A model generated the notes under the pieces. It saw only the letters and a list, made by a program, of their open reading frames with translations. It was not told the origin of the DNA and made no database searches. From positions 1 through 36,749 of the forward strand of contig PWJA01000101.1 in assembly GCA_003560975.1 (NCBI GenBank): DNA of 36,749 nt, given 5' to 3'. The first letter of the stretch is position 1; every line of letters begins with the position of its first letter. This DNA comes from Gammaproteobacteria bacterium (GTDB lineage: Bacteria; Pseudomonadota; Gammaproteobacteria; Xanthomonadales; Wenzhouxiangellaceae). Shown here piece after piece: positions 1 to 8,900 of the stretch. The position numbers and the translations under genes were made by a program.

Positions 1-187
1 CAAGCAGAAAACACCAGAAATAGGGGCCTGGACACACGGGCTAAACGCGCACTGGATCTTCCCGTCATGGCTCAAGGTAATTTGGGTACGAATCCATCGC
101 GGAAGAGCCGATCCTGCAGGACCGGATGACACCCGCCGAATTTCTGGACGATTGATGCCGGAAACAAGGCGACGTTGACAGACCTGG
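1..187. other. Left-edge segment without a supported gene
   Basis: No complete gene is visible here. One forward frame reads YESIAEEPILQDR...EFLDD and stops at 144-152, with codon choice like real genes in this window, but a TAA at 78-80 interrupts it upstream. It may be the 3' remnant of a decayed gene or chance. A GTTGAC/GTCAAC inverted repeat (174-192) overlaps the stop codon of the permease at 188. No T-run follows it, so I do not call a terminator. Confidence 0.3.
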
Positions 188-1102
188 TCAACTGCGGCGC
201 AGGCGGAGACGGTCGGCCTGGTACACCAGTGCTACCCCGACCGCGGTGACGGCCAGGCCGACTACGTCGTTGGTCTGCAGCGTGTCGCCGAGCGCGATCC
301 AGGCCATCAGCATGGTGACCGGCGGGCCCAGGTAGAACAGACTGGCGACCCGGGTGGCGTCCATGCGCTCGATCAGCCGCCACATCAGGGCGTAGGCGCC
401 CAGCGAAACGGCCACGATCAGCCAGCCCAGCACGCCGAAAAACTCGGGTGTCCAGCGCGTGTCCAGGCCCTCCAGGGCAAGTGCGGGCAGCGCGGCGACC
501 ACCGCGGTGGCCAGGGACTGGTAAAACAGCGCCAGGGTCACCGGCACATGATCGGCCGGGTCCTGGACTTCGATCCAGCGCTGCAGCAGGCTGGCAATGG
601 TGAAGGCAACCACCGAACCGAACGGCACCAGGTACAGCAGCGGTGAAGTCGATTCGTCGAGGTGGGCGCGGCTCATCACCGCGATCAGCACGCCGACAAA
701 ACCGATCGCCAGACCGATCCAGCTGGCGGCCGAGGTCGGCTCACCGGTCACCCGGCCGGACAGGGCGCCCACGGTCATCGGCTGCAGGGCCACCACCAGG
801 GCAACAATGCCGGCCGGAATGCCGATTTCCAGGGAGATCATCACGCAGCTCAGCCAGACCCCGTGGGCAAACAGGCCAACCACCGAGGTCAGTCCGGCCG
901 CACGCGCCCCGGGCCAGCGCAGTTGGCCGCGCAGCGCAAGAAAGCCGAGCAGCAAAATTGCCAGCAGCGCGTAGCGCCACCACAGCAGGGTAAACACGCC
1001 GGCGTAGTCCAGGCCGAATTCGGCGCCGACGAAGCCGGAGTTCCACAACAGCACGAAGCCGACGATCAAGAACGCGCTGCTTTGTCGCAGGTTGGTCAGC
1101 AT
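188..1102 (-). CDS. EamA/DMT-family inner-membrane permease
   Basis: This 304-residue protein is almost entirely hydrophobic, with about ten membrane segments arranged as two similar five-helix halves (roughly residues 10-140 and 155-295). That is the layout of EamA (drug/metabolite transporter) permeases. The N-terminal half begins with a helix carrying the LLWNSGFVGAE stretch typical of the first EamA helix, and the second half ends in a helix followed by a short basic tail (DRLRLRRS). Family members export amino acids, nucleotides or other small metabolites, and the substrate cannot be told from sequence. The ATG start at 1102 lacks an obvious ribosome binding site. The gene follows the DUF302 gene in the same direction after 57 bases, in which a 6-bp-arm hairpin (1120-1134, no T-run) is seen. 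Confidence 0.9.
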   Translation of the reverse strand: MLTNLRQSSAFLIVGFVLLWNSGFVGAEFGLDYAGVFTLLWWRYALLAILLLGFLALRGQLRWPGARAAGLTSVVGLFAHGVWLSCVMISLEIGIPAGIVALVVALQPMTVGALSGRVTGEPTSAASWIGLAIGFVGVLIAVMSRAHLDESTSPLLYLVPFGSVVAFTIASLLQRWIEVQDPADHVPVTLALFYQSLATAVVAALPALALEGLDTRWTPEFFGVLGWLIVAVSLGAYALMWRLIERMDATRVASLFYLGPPVTMLMAWIALGDTLQTNDVVGLAVTAVGVALVYQADRLRLRRS

Positions 1103-1159
1103 GAGAAGACACCACCATAGCGGATTCCATCCGCGGCAGCATCCGGAATGTCCTGTGTC

Positions 1160-1546
1160 TTACAGCGCGTCGATGACTCGCTGCAACCGCACCTTCACTT
1201 CGCGCGCAACCTCGCCGAGATCCGGGTTTTCCACCGCCTGCATGGAGGCCTGCGGATCCACCGCGGAGATTTCAACCCTGCCGTCTTCGAGTTCGCGCAC
1301 GATCACGTTGCACGGCAGCATCGTGCCGATCTTCGGCTCCCGGCTCAGCGCCTGCCAGGCCAGCTCCGGACTGCACGCGCCCAGAATCGCGTAGTAACGC
1401 ATGTCGCGATCCAGCTTCTTCTTCATGGTCGCCTGGACGTCGATCTCGGTCAGCACGCCGAAGCCTTCGGCGGTCAGGACTTCCATCACGCGCTCGCGCG
1501 CCTGCTCGGGCGTCGCTTCCAGGGTCTTGCTGATGTCGTAGCTCAT
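1160..1546 (-). CDS. DUF302 family protein
   Basis: This small soluble protein of 128 residues matches the DUF302 family. It begins with a beta-alpha unit containing EATPEQARERVMEVLTAEGFGVLTEID and carries the family hallmark GAC.P..A..AL..EP.IG..LPCNV at about residues 56-82. The biochemical function of DUF302 is not known. Members are short alpha-beta proteins sometimes found near heavy-metal, respiratory or redox genes. No signal peptide is seen, so it is probably cytosolic. A TATACT hexamer on the coding strand (1558-1553) sits so close to the ATG that, if it is the -10 box, the transcript would be nearly leaderless. No convincing -35 accompanies it. Confidence 0.88.
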   Translation of the reverse strand: MSYDISKTLEATPEQARERVMEVLTAEGFGVLTEIDVQATMKKKLDRDMRYYAILGACSPELAWQALSREPKIGTMLPCNVIVRELEDGRVEISAVDPQASMQAVENPDLGEVAREVKVRLQRVIDAL

Positions 1547-1754
1547 GGCTCAAGTATAACCGTCCGATCGCCCGAGTTTCCGTTCGCAAGCGAACGCGGC
1601 TTGCGGGCGACGCGTGGCGGAAGGCGCCGGATTTCCAGTCCACCGCATCGAAGCTGTCGGAATCGGGTGGAAAGAGCACATCGCCAACCCGCTTTTTTCT
1701 TTCAGTAAGTAGCGCTATAGTCGGCTGCAGGCAGGGTATGTGGAGACGTTTGGC
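1547..1754. promoter_or_regulatory. Divergent intergenic region with a possible promoter
   Basis: This gap separates the leftward DUF302 gene from the rightward lipase-like gene. It holds a TATAGT hexamer at 1716-1721, a reasonable forward -10 box, but with only a T-tract at the -35 position. It also holds a GTTCGC-AA-GCGAAC inverted repeat (1582-1595). The assignment as the lipase promoter is an inference from position. Confidence 0.35.
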
Positions 1755-3233
1755 ATGAGCAGGATCAAGGCACCTTTTTATCCGATCATCTATGTGCGCG
1801 GGTACGCGATGACCGCCTCGGAGATCGCGGCGACGACGGCCACGCCGTACATGGGCTTCAACCTGGGGGCGACCAAGATTCGCCAGCGCTGGGACGGCGA
1901 GGTGGTCAAGCACTACTTCGAGTCGCCGCTGATCCGGCTGATGAAGGATTTCGGTTATACCGACGCCTACGCCGAAGGGCGCGAGAAGTCCGGGAACCTG
2001 GACCCCAGGACCATTTTCATCCACCGCTACTACGACGTCGCCGACGAGCATTTCGGCGACGGGGATGCGCCGTCCATCGTCGAGGCCGCTGCGGAGCTGC
2101 GGGCGTTGATTGCGGATGTGCGCGAGCGGGTCGCCGGCGACGACGCGGCCGCGCGCCGGGATTTCCGCGTGTACCTGGTGTCGCATTCCATGGGCGGGCT
2201 GATCTGCCGGTGCCTGCTTCAGAACGACGGGTTCCGCGACAGCGAGGAAGCGCAGCTGGTCGACAAGGTGTTCACCTACGCCACCCCCCACAACGGCATC
2301 GAGATGGCCGGGATGAACGTGCCGGGTTTTCTCGGCGTCTGGGACGTCAACAATTTCAACCGAAAAAAGATGGCCGGCTACCTGAGCGTGGCCGAAGACG
2401 GCGCGGTCAACTCGCTCAACGGCTGCTTTGATCCGAACCGGTTCTTCTGCCTGGTCGGCACCAACTACAAAGATTACAGCGCCGCGGCCGGCATGTCGCG
2501 CCGCCTGGCCGGTGCAAGAAGCGACGGGCTGGTCCGGATCAACAACGCCGTCGTTTCCGGCGCACCGCGGGCCTTTGTCCACCGCAGCCACAGCGGGCCG
2601 TTCGGTATCGTCAATTCCGAGGAGGGCTACCAGAACCTGGCCCGGTTCCTGTTCGGCGATCTTCGGGTGGACGGATTGCTCGAGGTCGAGCACCTGCCGC
2701 TGCCGCCCTCGGTCGCCCAGAGCAAGAAAGAAGGCGAGGCGATCCGGTGCTCGTATTTCTTCGAGGCCACGGTGGCGCCGCGGGGGGCGGCGACCTACAC
2801 CCTGACCGAGCGGCGCAAGGAAACCCACTCGGCGGTGTTCCGAAACTACGATGAAATGTTCAAGCACGACCGGCTCGGACTGGACCGGCCGCGCTGGCCG
2901 TACCTGTTTTCGCTCTACCTCGACACCGACAAGATCACCCACGGCCGCACCGTGGTGTTCAGCATCGAGCTGGTGGTCAGCGCGACCGACTACGAGATTG
3001 GAGGACGCCTGTTTCGCGCGCGCCGGGTGCCGGGCGAGTGCCTGTACCGCGACACGCTCGTCGTTCGCGCCACACCGCAAGCCGACGGCAGCTGGCGCCT
3101 GCGCTACATTGAAAGCGACGAGGCCTGGGCCGAGGGTCGGGGAGGCGATGCCGAGACCGACGACCAGGGCGTGTACATTCCGATTTCCAGCCGCAAGGGG
3201 TTTCGCGCGAAGCTGCGCCTGGCCCTGCGCTAG
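1755..3233 (+). CDS. Lipase/esterase-like alpha/beta hydrolase
   Basis: This is a protein of 492 residues from the ATG at 1755. That start is preferred over the GTG at 1740 because GGAG at 1742-1745 lies nine bases before it. The opening PFYPIIYVRGYAM is the first strand of an alpha/beta hydrolase with its oxyanion-hole turn. The nucleophile elbow is SHSMGG with Ser145. DGLV (Asp257) and the later FVHRSHSG (His276 or His279) are suitable acid and base positions. The last 170 residues form a separate region without a motif I recognise. No signal peptide is visible, which suggests action inside the cell. The substrate is unknown; lipid esters are the usual guess for this fold. A strong intrinsic terminator follows the stop codon, so the gene is probably transcribed alone. 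Confidence 0.8.
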   Translation: MSRIKAPFYPIIYVRGYAMTASEIAATTATPYMGFNLGATKIRQRWDGEVVKHYFESPLIRLMKDFGYTDAYAEGREKSGNLDPRTIFIHRYYDVADEHFGDGDAPSIVEAAAELRALIADVRERVAGDDAAARRDFRVYLVSHSMGGLICRCLLQNDGFRDSEEAQLVDKVFTYATPHNGIEMAGMNVPGFLGVWDVNNFNRKKMAGYLSVAEDGAVNSLNGCFDPNRFFCLVGTNYKDYSAAAGMSRRLAGARSDGLVRINNAVVSGAPRAFVHRSHSGPFGIVNSEEGYQNLARFLFGDLRVDGLLEVEHLPLPPSVAQSKKEGEAIRCSYFFEATVAPRGAATYTLTERRKETHSAVFRNYDEMFKHDRLGLDRPRWPYLFSLYLDTDKITHGRTVVFSIELVVSATDYEIGGRLFRARRVPGECLYRDTLVVRATPQADGSWRLRYIESDEAWAEGRGGDAETDDQGVYIPISSRKGFRAKLRLALR

Positions 3234-3242
3234 CAGGACACG

Positions 3243-3278
3243 CGCCCGGGCCTCAAGAACCGGGCCTGGGCGGTTTTT
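3243..3278 (+). terminator. Intrinsic terminator after the lipase-like gene
   Basis: Arms CGCCCGGGCCT (3243-3253) and GGGCCTGGGCG (3262-3272) pair over eleven positions, two of them G-T, around an 8-base loop. TTTTT follows at 3274-3278. It starts ten bases after the stop codon of the hydrolase gene. Confidence 0.85.
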
Positions 3279-3445
3279 CCGACACGTACAGCAGAATCCG
3301 GCCTTCCACGACCACGGTTCCGTCGCTGCGCTCGGCATAGACGCGCACCGGCACGTCGCCCCTGTGTGTCAACATCCAGTCCACCGGCCGAGCGGCCAGC
3401 GCTCGAAGCGCTGGTACATGTCCAGCAGGTAGTTTTTTTCGGCAT
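3253..3445 (-). pseudogene. Collapsed DUF4442-like (hotdog thioesterase-type) gene remnant
   Basis: On the minus strand an ATG at 3445 opens M-P-K-K and then hits a run of seven A. Reading one frame over gives NYLLDMYQRFERWPLGRW, which resembles the start of DUF4442 proteins. That frame stops at 3369-3371. In a third frame the sequence continues as THRGDVPVRVYAERSDGT, then VVVEGRILLYVSEK, to a stop at 3253-3255, which resembles the C-terminal strands of the same family. The middle of the usual domain (on the order of 80-100 residues) is absent. The simplest reading is one base lost in the A-run plus an internal deletion. The family match is from memory of the fold pattern. The frame switches are seen directly. 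Confidence 0.5.
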
Positions 3446-3489
3446 GGGAATCCGATTGTCAGCCCGGCGCCTTGCCTGGGAAAACCGGC

Positions 3490-4257
3490 TTATCGGTCTT
3501 CGAGCAGGGTCTGGATCGGCGGCGGCCGTTCGAACAGCGCCGGGTCGGGCGCGTCCAGGCTGAATTCGGTCAAGGTCATGACCTGCTCCTGGCCCATGAT
3601 GTACAGACGCGTCACGGTCGGGACCAGAAAGCCCTCCATTTCGCGATACTCGTCGAGCAGGGTGAGCGCCTCCATTTCTCCCATCGGCGATTTCTCGAGG
3701 CTTTGGGTGGCGATCAACAGGCCGGTCTCAAGCGCGTAACAGTCATGGGTCTCGCGGCCGGAGCGCCATTCCAGCCGGACCCGGTAGCAAGCCTGGTCGA
3801 GGAATTCGGCCTGTTCCACCGTGGTCGCCGAGAGGACGTATTCCGGGTCGCGCATCACCGCCGCCGGCACGGTGCTTTCGAGCAAGGAGTCGAATTCCTC
3901 GCCCTCGATCAGCCGCGGACCCATGAACGGGTCGACCGACCAGGCCAGTTCCGGGCTGAAGCCGGTCTGCATTTCGCCCATGCCGGGCAGCTCGATGTGG
4001 ACGACCTGCTCGGCCGGCGGCCGACTGGCCACCATCAGGGTGCCGGTAATGCCCACCGCCGGCATCGAAAACTCACCCTTGGCGGTGCCTTCCGAGTGGG
4101 CCAGTATGGCTTCCCGCCCGCCGAGAGCCTCGATGTGGCGCTCGATCAGCGACCGGGCGTCGGGCAGATCCTGCTCGGTGGCGGTTTCGGCCACGACGCT
4201 GCCCACGGCCAGGGCGAGCGCGGCACAGCCGGCGGCTTTCAGCTTCTTGTTCCACAT
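3490..4257 (-). CDS. Secreted LolA-like/unknown outer-envelope protein
   Basis: This protein of 255 residues starts at the ATG at 4257, which has an excellent AAAGGAG site just upstream. Reading further upstream in frame would run into the protease gene. Residues 1-24 (MWNKKLKAAGCAALALAVGS...) form a Sec signal peptide with a likely cut near VVAE. The mature part begins with DARSLIERHIEALGGREAI, a helix seen in many secreted LolA/LppX-like proteins, then alternates strands with charged loops, which suggests a half-barrel lipid-binding fold. No catalytic motif is seen. The two internal Cys (in QACYRVRL and HDCYAL) could form a disulfide. It lies 28 bases behind the S41 protease gene in the same direction and is probably co-transcribed with it. 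Its function is unknown. Confidence 0.75.
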   Translation of the reverse strand: MWNKKLKAAGCAALALAVGSVVAETATEQDLPDARSLIERHIEALGGREAILAHSEGTAKGEFSMPAVGITGTLMVASRPPAEQVVHIELPGMGEMQTGFSPELAWSVDPFMGPRLIEGEEFDSLLESTVPAAVMRDPEYVLSATTVEQAEFLDQACYRVRLEWRSGRETHDCYALETGLLIATQSLEKSPMGEMEALTLLDEYREMEGFLVPTVTRLYIMGQEQVMTLTEFSLDAPDPALFERPPPIQTLLEDR

Positions 4258-4285
4258 GGTGTTTGCTCCTTTGGATTCGGTTGTT

Positions 4286-5716
4286 TTACGGTGCCAGCTG
4301 GTCGGTGATCCAGTCCAGCCCGGCCTGCAGAACCGGCGAAGGGACGTCGGTGATGTTCTCGGCATCGAGCGGTACCGGCTGATCGGGTTGCACGCCCGCG
4401 CCTTCGATCCGACGGCCGAGGCTGTCCTGGTAGTCGGCAAAGGCATACATCAGGTAATCCCCGCTGGCCAGCGGCAGCATTCGCGACGGCAGCGCCATAC
4501 CGGCCGAACGCTCGCCGAACAGGCGGGCCCGCCCCTGGGCCTGCATGCCTGCAGCGAACATTTCCGAGGTGCTGCCGCTCATGCTGTCGATGAGAACGGC
4601 CACGGGACCGGTGAAGGGGCTCAGGCGCGTGCCGTCCATCGCCACACGGCGCGGAAAGGCGCGAAACTCCAGGCGCGCGTCGCTGCGCAGCAGCGTGCCC
4701 AGCAGGGCGGTCTCTTCGAACAGGTCATTCGCCAGCGTGACCATCGTCGCCAGTACCCCGCCCGGATTGCCGCGCAGGTCCAGGACCAGGGCATCACAGC
4801 CGAAGATCTCGTCCCGACGGCCTTGAAACTCATCGATCAGGGCGGGCACCCAGGTTGAAAACGACAGGACGCTGACGCAGCCAGCCGGAATGTCCAGGCG
4901 CCGCAGCGAGAACTCAAACGTCATCGGCGGCAGATAGCCAATCTGCACCGCACCGTGCTCGAGCGGCCGTCCGCTCAGCGCCGGCCGGCGCTCGTCGCCC
5001 GCCGCATCCAGAAAAACCAGATCCATCTCGTGTTCCGGCCTGGGATAGGTCAGGCGGTACTGCAGGGCGTATTCCAGCCGGGTCCGGGCGCGCCGTCGAT
5101 CGCCCTCATCGGCGATGGCGGCGATTCTTTCCACGGCCGGGTCGATTGCAAACTCATCGACGACAAGCAACGTCCAGCCAGGCTCGATTCCCGCCTCGCT
5201 GGCCGGACTGCGCGCACCGACTTCGGACACTCGAATCGAGCCTTCAACCCATCGAACCGCCAGGCCAGTGGACGCGCGCGGGGCCTCCGGCGCGATTTCC
5301 ACCGCCTCGTCGGCGCCCTCTTCCAGGGCCGCCATCTGCTCAAAGGCTTCGATCGGCAGGATGCCGAAATGAGATTCGCCGATCTGGTCCAGCAGCTCGT
5401 GCAGGACCTCGCGCAAGGCGACCACGTCGGTTGCCTGGGCGGCCCGCGGGCGCAACTGCTCTCGGGCCTGTTCCCAGTCGCTTTCGATTCGCTCGAAATC
5501 GAAATACTGACGGCGTACCTGTTCCCAGACCTGATCGAAGCTGGCCAGGGCGTCCGCCTCGCTCAGGGTCGGCTGGGCCGGCTGCTCTGCTGCCAGAACG
5601 TGCGCGACGCCGCCGACTGCGTTGAGCACCAGGCTGGCCAGGAACGCGCTCAGGACGCGTCGCGGCAGTCTGAAGCGCCCGCCCCGCCGAGGCTGGATGA
5701 TCCGGTTTGATTGCAT
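4286..5716 (-). CDS. Secreted S41-family (C-terminal processing) peptidase
   Basis: This is a 476-residue protein from the ATG at 5716 with AAAAGGAG upstream. The open frame runs far beyond that start on the same strand, but only as the antisense shadow of the phosphorylase gene. A twin-Arg-containing basic N-region and hydrophobic stretch (about 17-42) form a signal peptide. A PDZ-like segment follows (about 150-215, with GLAVRW...VSEVGARSPASEAGIEPGW), then the S41 core with LVLDLRGNPGGVL (about 310-322) and SGSTSE (Ser382 by alignment with Prc/CtpA). The position of the Prc/CtpA general-base lysine, 25 residues on, is Met407 within GERSAGM. It therefore belongs to the lysine-less S41 branch or is catalytically altered. 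It probably acts in the periplasm and shares an operon with the LolA-like gene. Confidence 0.85.
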   Translation of the reverse strand: MQSNRIIQPRRGGRFRLPRRVLSAFLASLVLNAVGGVAHVLAAEQPAQPTLSEADALASFDQVWEQVRRQYFDFERIESDWEQAREQLRPRAAQATDVVALREVLHELLDQIGESHFGILPIEAFEQMAALEEGADEAVEIAPEAPRASTGLAVRWVEGSIRVSEVGARSPASEAGIEPGWTLLVVDEFAIDPAVERIAAIADEGDRRRARTRLEYALQYRLTYPRPEHEMDLVFLDAAGDERRPALSGRPLEHGAVQIGYLPPMTFEFSLRRLDIPAGCVSVLSFSTWVPALIDEFQGRRDEIFGCDALVLDLRGNPGGVLATMVTLANDLFEETALLGTLLRSDARLEFRAFPRRVAMDGTRLSPFTGPVAVLIDSMSGSTSEMFAAGMQAQGRARLFGERSAGMALPSRMLPLASGDYLMYAFADYQDSLGRRIEGAGVQPDQPVPLDAENITDVPSPVLQAGLDWITDQLAP

Positions 5717-5765
5717 GTACAGCTCCTTTTGCGGGTCAGCATACGCCAACCGGAGCAAGCCATTC

Positions 5766-5783
5766 CAGTGACAGAAGTCACTG
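5766..5783. promoter_or_regulatory. Inverted repeat upstream of the S41 protease gene
   Basis: CAGTGAC-AGAA-GTCACTG has perfect 7-bp arms. It lies 50 bases upstream of the leftward protease start codon and 85 bases from the forward glucan promoter. It differs from the LacI-type operator in arm sequence and spacing, so a different regulator would bind. No T-run is adjacent, which argues against a terminator. Confidence 0.4.
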
Positions 5784-5867
5784 TACAGGCCTGCCCCGGA
5801 CGGGACCGCCGACCCCGATCGCCATTCGCGCAGACCCGGTCCTGCACCGCTCAGGGAATGAGAACTG

Positions 5868-5896
5868 CTGACAGCGCTGTCAACATTCACTAGAAT
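5868..5896 (+). promoter_or_regulatory. Promoter with overlapping LacI-type operator, glucan operon
   Basis: The perfect palindrome TGACAGCGCTGTCA (5869-5882) overlaps a -35 box CTGACA (5868-5873). A 17-base spacer leads to TAGAAT (5891-5896). The predicted start of transcription near 5903 leaves a leader of about 93 bases before the phosphorylase. The same layout recurs at 19442-19470 in front of the TonB receptor. A repressor on the palindrome would block the -35 box. Confidence 0.8.
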
Positions 5897-5995
5897 GGAG
5901 ACCCCTTGCCAACCATAACAACGAGACCCGCCGGACCGATGACGGCATCCGCCGGCAGGCACAAGGCCGCGGGGCAACTTCCGGGAGGGAAAGAT

Positions 5996-8900
5996 ATGGA
6001 TGTTCAGCCTGAGACCGCGCTCGAGGATGCAGGCGTGCGCGGTGAGTTCATCGACCTCGACGCAGAGCGCTACTACAAGATCGGCAACGTCGACAAAATG
6101 CCGCCGTTTTTCATCAGCCTGGTCTCCAGCGATGATCACTGGCTGTTCGCCTCCTCGACCGGCGGTTTGACGGCGGGCCGCACCTCTCCGGAGACCGCCC
6201 TGTTTCCGTATGTCCCCGTCGACAAGATTCACGACAGTGCGCTGCACACCGGCAGCAGAACCCTGCTCAGGATTCACACCGCTCAGGGGCCGCAGTACTG
6301 GGAACCCTTTCATCCCGAGCAGATCAGCCGATTCCGGCTGACCCGCAACCTCTACAAGAACACGCTGGGCAACAAGCTTTGTTTCGAAGAGATCCATCAT
6401 GATTTCGGACTGATCTTCCGCTACACCTGGATGACGAGCCGGCGTTTCGGTTTCGTTCGGCACGGCGAGCTGGTCAATACGGGCCGGCACGGGCTGCGGG
6501 TCGAGATGCTGGACGGACTGCAGAACCTGCTGCCGGCGGATACGCCGCTGTTCACGCAGACCAACTTCAGCAACCTGGTTGACGCCTACAAGTGGACGGA
6601 ACTGGACCCGGCCACGGGGCTGGGCATCGTGACGCTGTACTCGACCATCACGGACCGGGCCGAACCCAGTGAATCCCTGAAGGCCAACACCGTGTTCTGT
6701 CTCGGGCTGGACCAGCCGACCATCTTGATCTCCTCTACGCAGATCCCGGATTTTCGACGCGGCGGCGCACTGCGGCGCGAGGCGCACAAGCGCGGGATTC
6801 GCGCTGCCTACCTGGTCAATGCCGAACTCGAACTGCCGGCCGGCGCGAAACGCAGCTGGCGGATCGTCGCCGATACCCAGCAGACCCAAAAGGACGTCGT
6901 TGCCCTGCGCCGGGCGCTTTGCCACCCCGCCAGGCTGGACGAGAAAATCTCCGCGGACGTGGAGGAAGGATCGGACCGGCTGGCGAAGATCCTGGCCAGC
7001 GGAGATGGCTTCCAGGCGACGGCCGAGGAGAACGTGGCCGTGCATCATTACGCCAACGTGCTGTTCAACATCCTCCGCGGCGGCGTCTTTCACGACCAGC
7101 ACCGCGTGACCGCGAAGGACTTCTGCACCACGATCCGTCACTTCAACCGCCCGGTTCATGATCGAAACCAGGCCTTGCTGGACGGACTGCCCGCGCGCGT
7201 GGATTTCCAGGCGCTCAGGGAAAACGTCGCTCGGTCCGGCGATGCGCAGCTGCAGCGTCTGACCGGCGAATACCTGCCCATCACCTTCGGCCGCCGCCAT
7301 GGCGACCCCAGCCGGCCCTGGAACCGGTTCGACATTCGTCTGCGCGACGAGCATGGCGATCAACTGCTTCACTATGCCGGCAACTGGCGCGACATCTTTC
7401 AGAACTGGGAAGCCCTCGCCTTCAGCTTCCCCGAATTCGTCGAGAACATGATCGCCAAGTTCGTCAACGCTTCGACCCTGGATGGGTACAACCCCTACCG
7501 GATCACGAAAACAGGGATCGACTGGGAGGTGGAAGAACCCGACGATCCGTGGAGCTACATCGGTTACTGGGGTGACCATCAGATCATCTACCTGCAAAAA
7601 CTGCTGGAGCTGTCGAGTCGGTTCCACCCGACGCGCCTGCACGAAATGTTGCGGCAAGAGCGGTTCTGCTATGCCAACGTGCCGTACCGCATCAAGCCTT
7701 TCGAGTCCTTGTTGACCGACCCCAAGAACACGGTGCTCTACGACGAGCGCCTGGCCCGGGAGATCGACCGCCGCGTGGCCGACATCGGGGCCGACGGCAA
7801 GCTCGTGCCGGGAGACGACCGGCAGGTCTACCAGGTCACCCTGCTCGAGAAACTGCTGGTGCCCCTGCTGGCCAAACTCGGCAACCTGGTGGTCGACGGC
7901 GGAATCTGGCTCAATACCCAGCGACCGGAATGGAACGACGCCAACAATGCGCTGGTCGGCCACGGGTTGTCGATGGTCACGCTGTGTTACATGCGCCGCT
8001 ACGTGGAGTTCCTGGCCGATCTGATCGCAGACGAAGACGAGCCGTTCACGCTGTCGACCGAGGTCGGGCAGTGGCTGGTCGAGACCGCGCGGGCGCTGGC
8101 GCGACTGGGCGAGAAATCCGGCCGAACCCGGTTCGACGCCGAGACCCGTTACCGGGCCCTTTCCGAACTCGGGCAGGCGGCAAGCCGGTACCGCGCGGCC
8201 GTCTACGAACGCGGCGGCTTTTCGGGCCGGGAGGAACAGTCGGTGGCGGAGGTCCGGCGCATGCTCGCCGATGCGCTGAACGTCATCGACCACAGCATCG
8301 CCAGCAACCAGCGCGACGACGGATTGTTCAATGCCTACAACCTCCTCCACCTCGACGAGAATCGGTGTGAAACCGAGCCGCTGTACCCCATGCTCGAAGG
8401 GCAGGTGGCCGTGCTCAGCTCCGGCGCCATCGCGCCGGCCGCGGCCGTCGGGGTCCTCGAAGCCCTGTTCGAAAGCGAGGTCTATCGTCCGGACCAGCAC
8501 ACCTTCCTGCTCTACCCGGACCGGGCGCTGCCGACCTTTCTGGAAAAAAACCGCATCCGCGCGGAAAAGCTTGCGGGCCTGCCTTTCATTGACCGGATGC
8601 TCGCGCGCGGCGATGAGCGCATCGTGCTGCGCGACGCCGACGACTGCTATCGGTTCAGCGCCGAGTTCAGAAACGTCGGTGACCTGAATGCGCAAATCGA
8701 TCGCCTGGTCCGGGAGTACGGCAGCGAGGCAGAGGCCGCTCGGCTCCCGCTGGCGGCACTGTATGAGGAAGTCTTCAACCACAAGGCATTTACCGGCCGC
8801 TCCGGAACCATGTTTGGTTTCGAGGGGCTGGGCTCGGTGTACTGGCACATGGTGGCCAAGCTGGCGCTGGCCGTGCAGGAGAACTTCTTCCGGGCGCTGG

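Noticed and set aside
174-192. GTTGAC-N7-GTCAAC inverted repeat resembling the glucan operator
   Set aside because: Arm spacing is three bases wider than in the operators, the core CGCT is missing, and it overlaps the permease stop rather than a promoter.
1120-1134. GCGGAT-TCC-ATCCGC hairpin as terminator between DUF302 and the permease
   Set aside because: Short stem and no T-run on the relevant strand.
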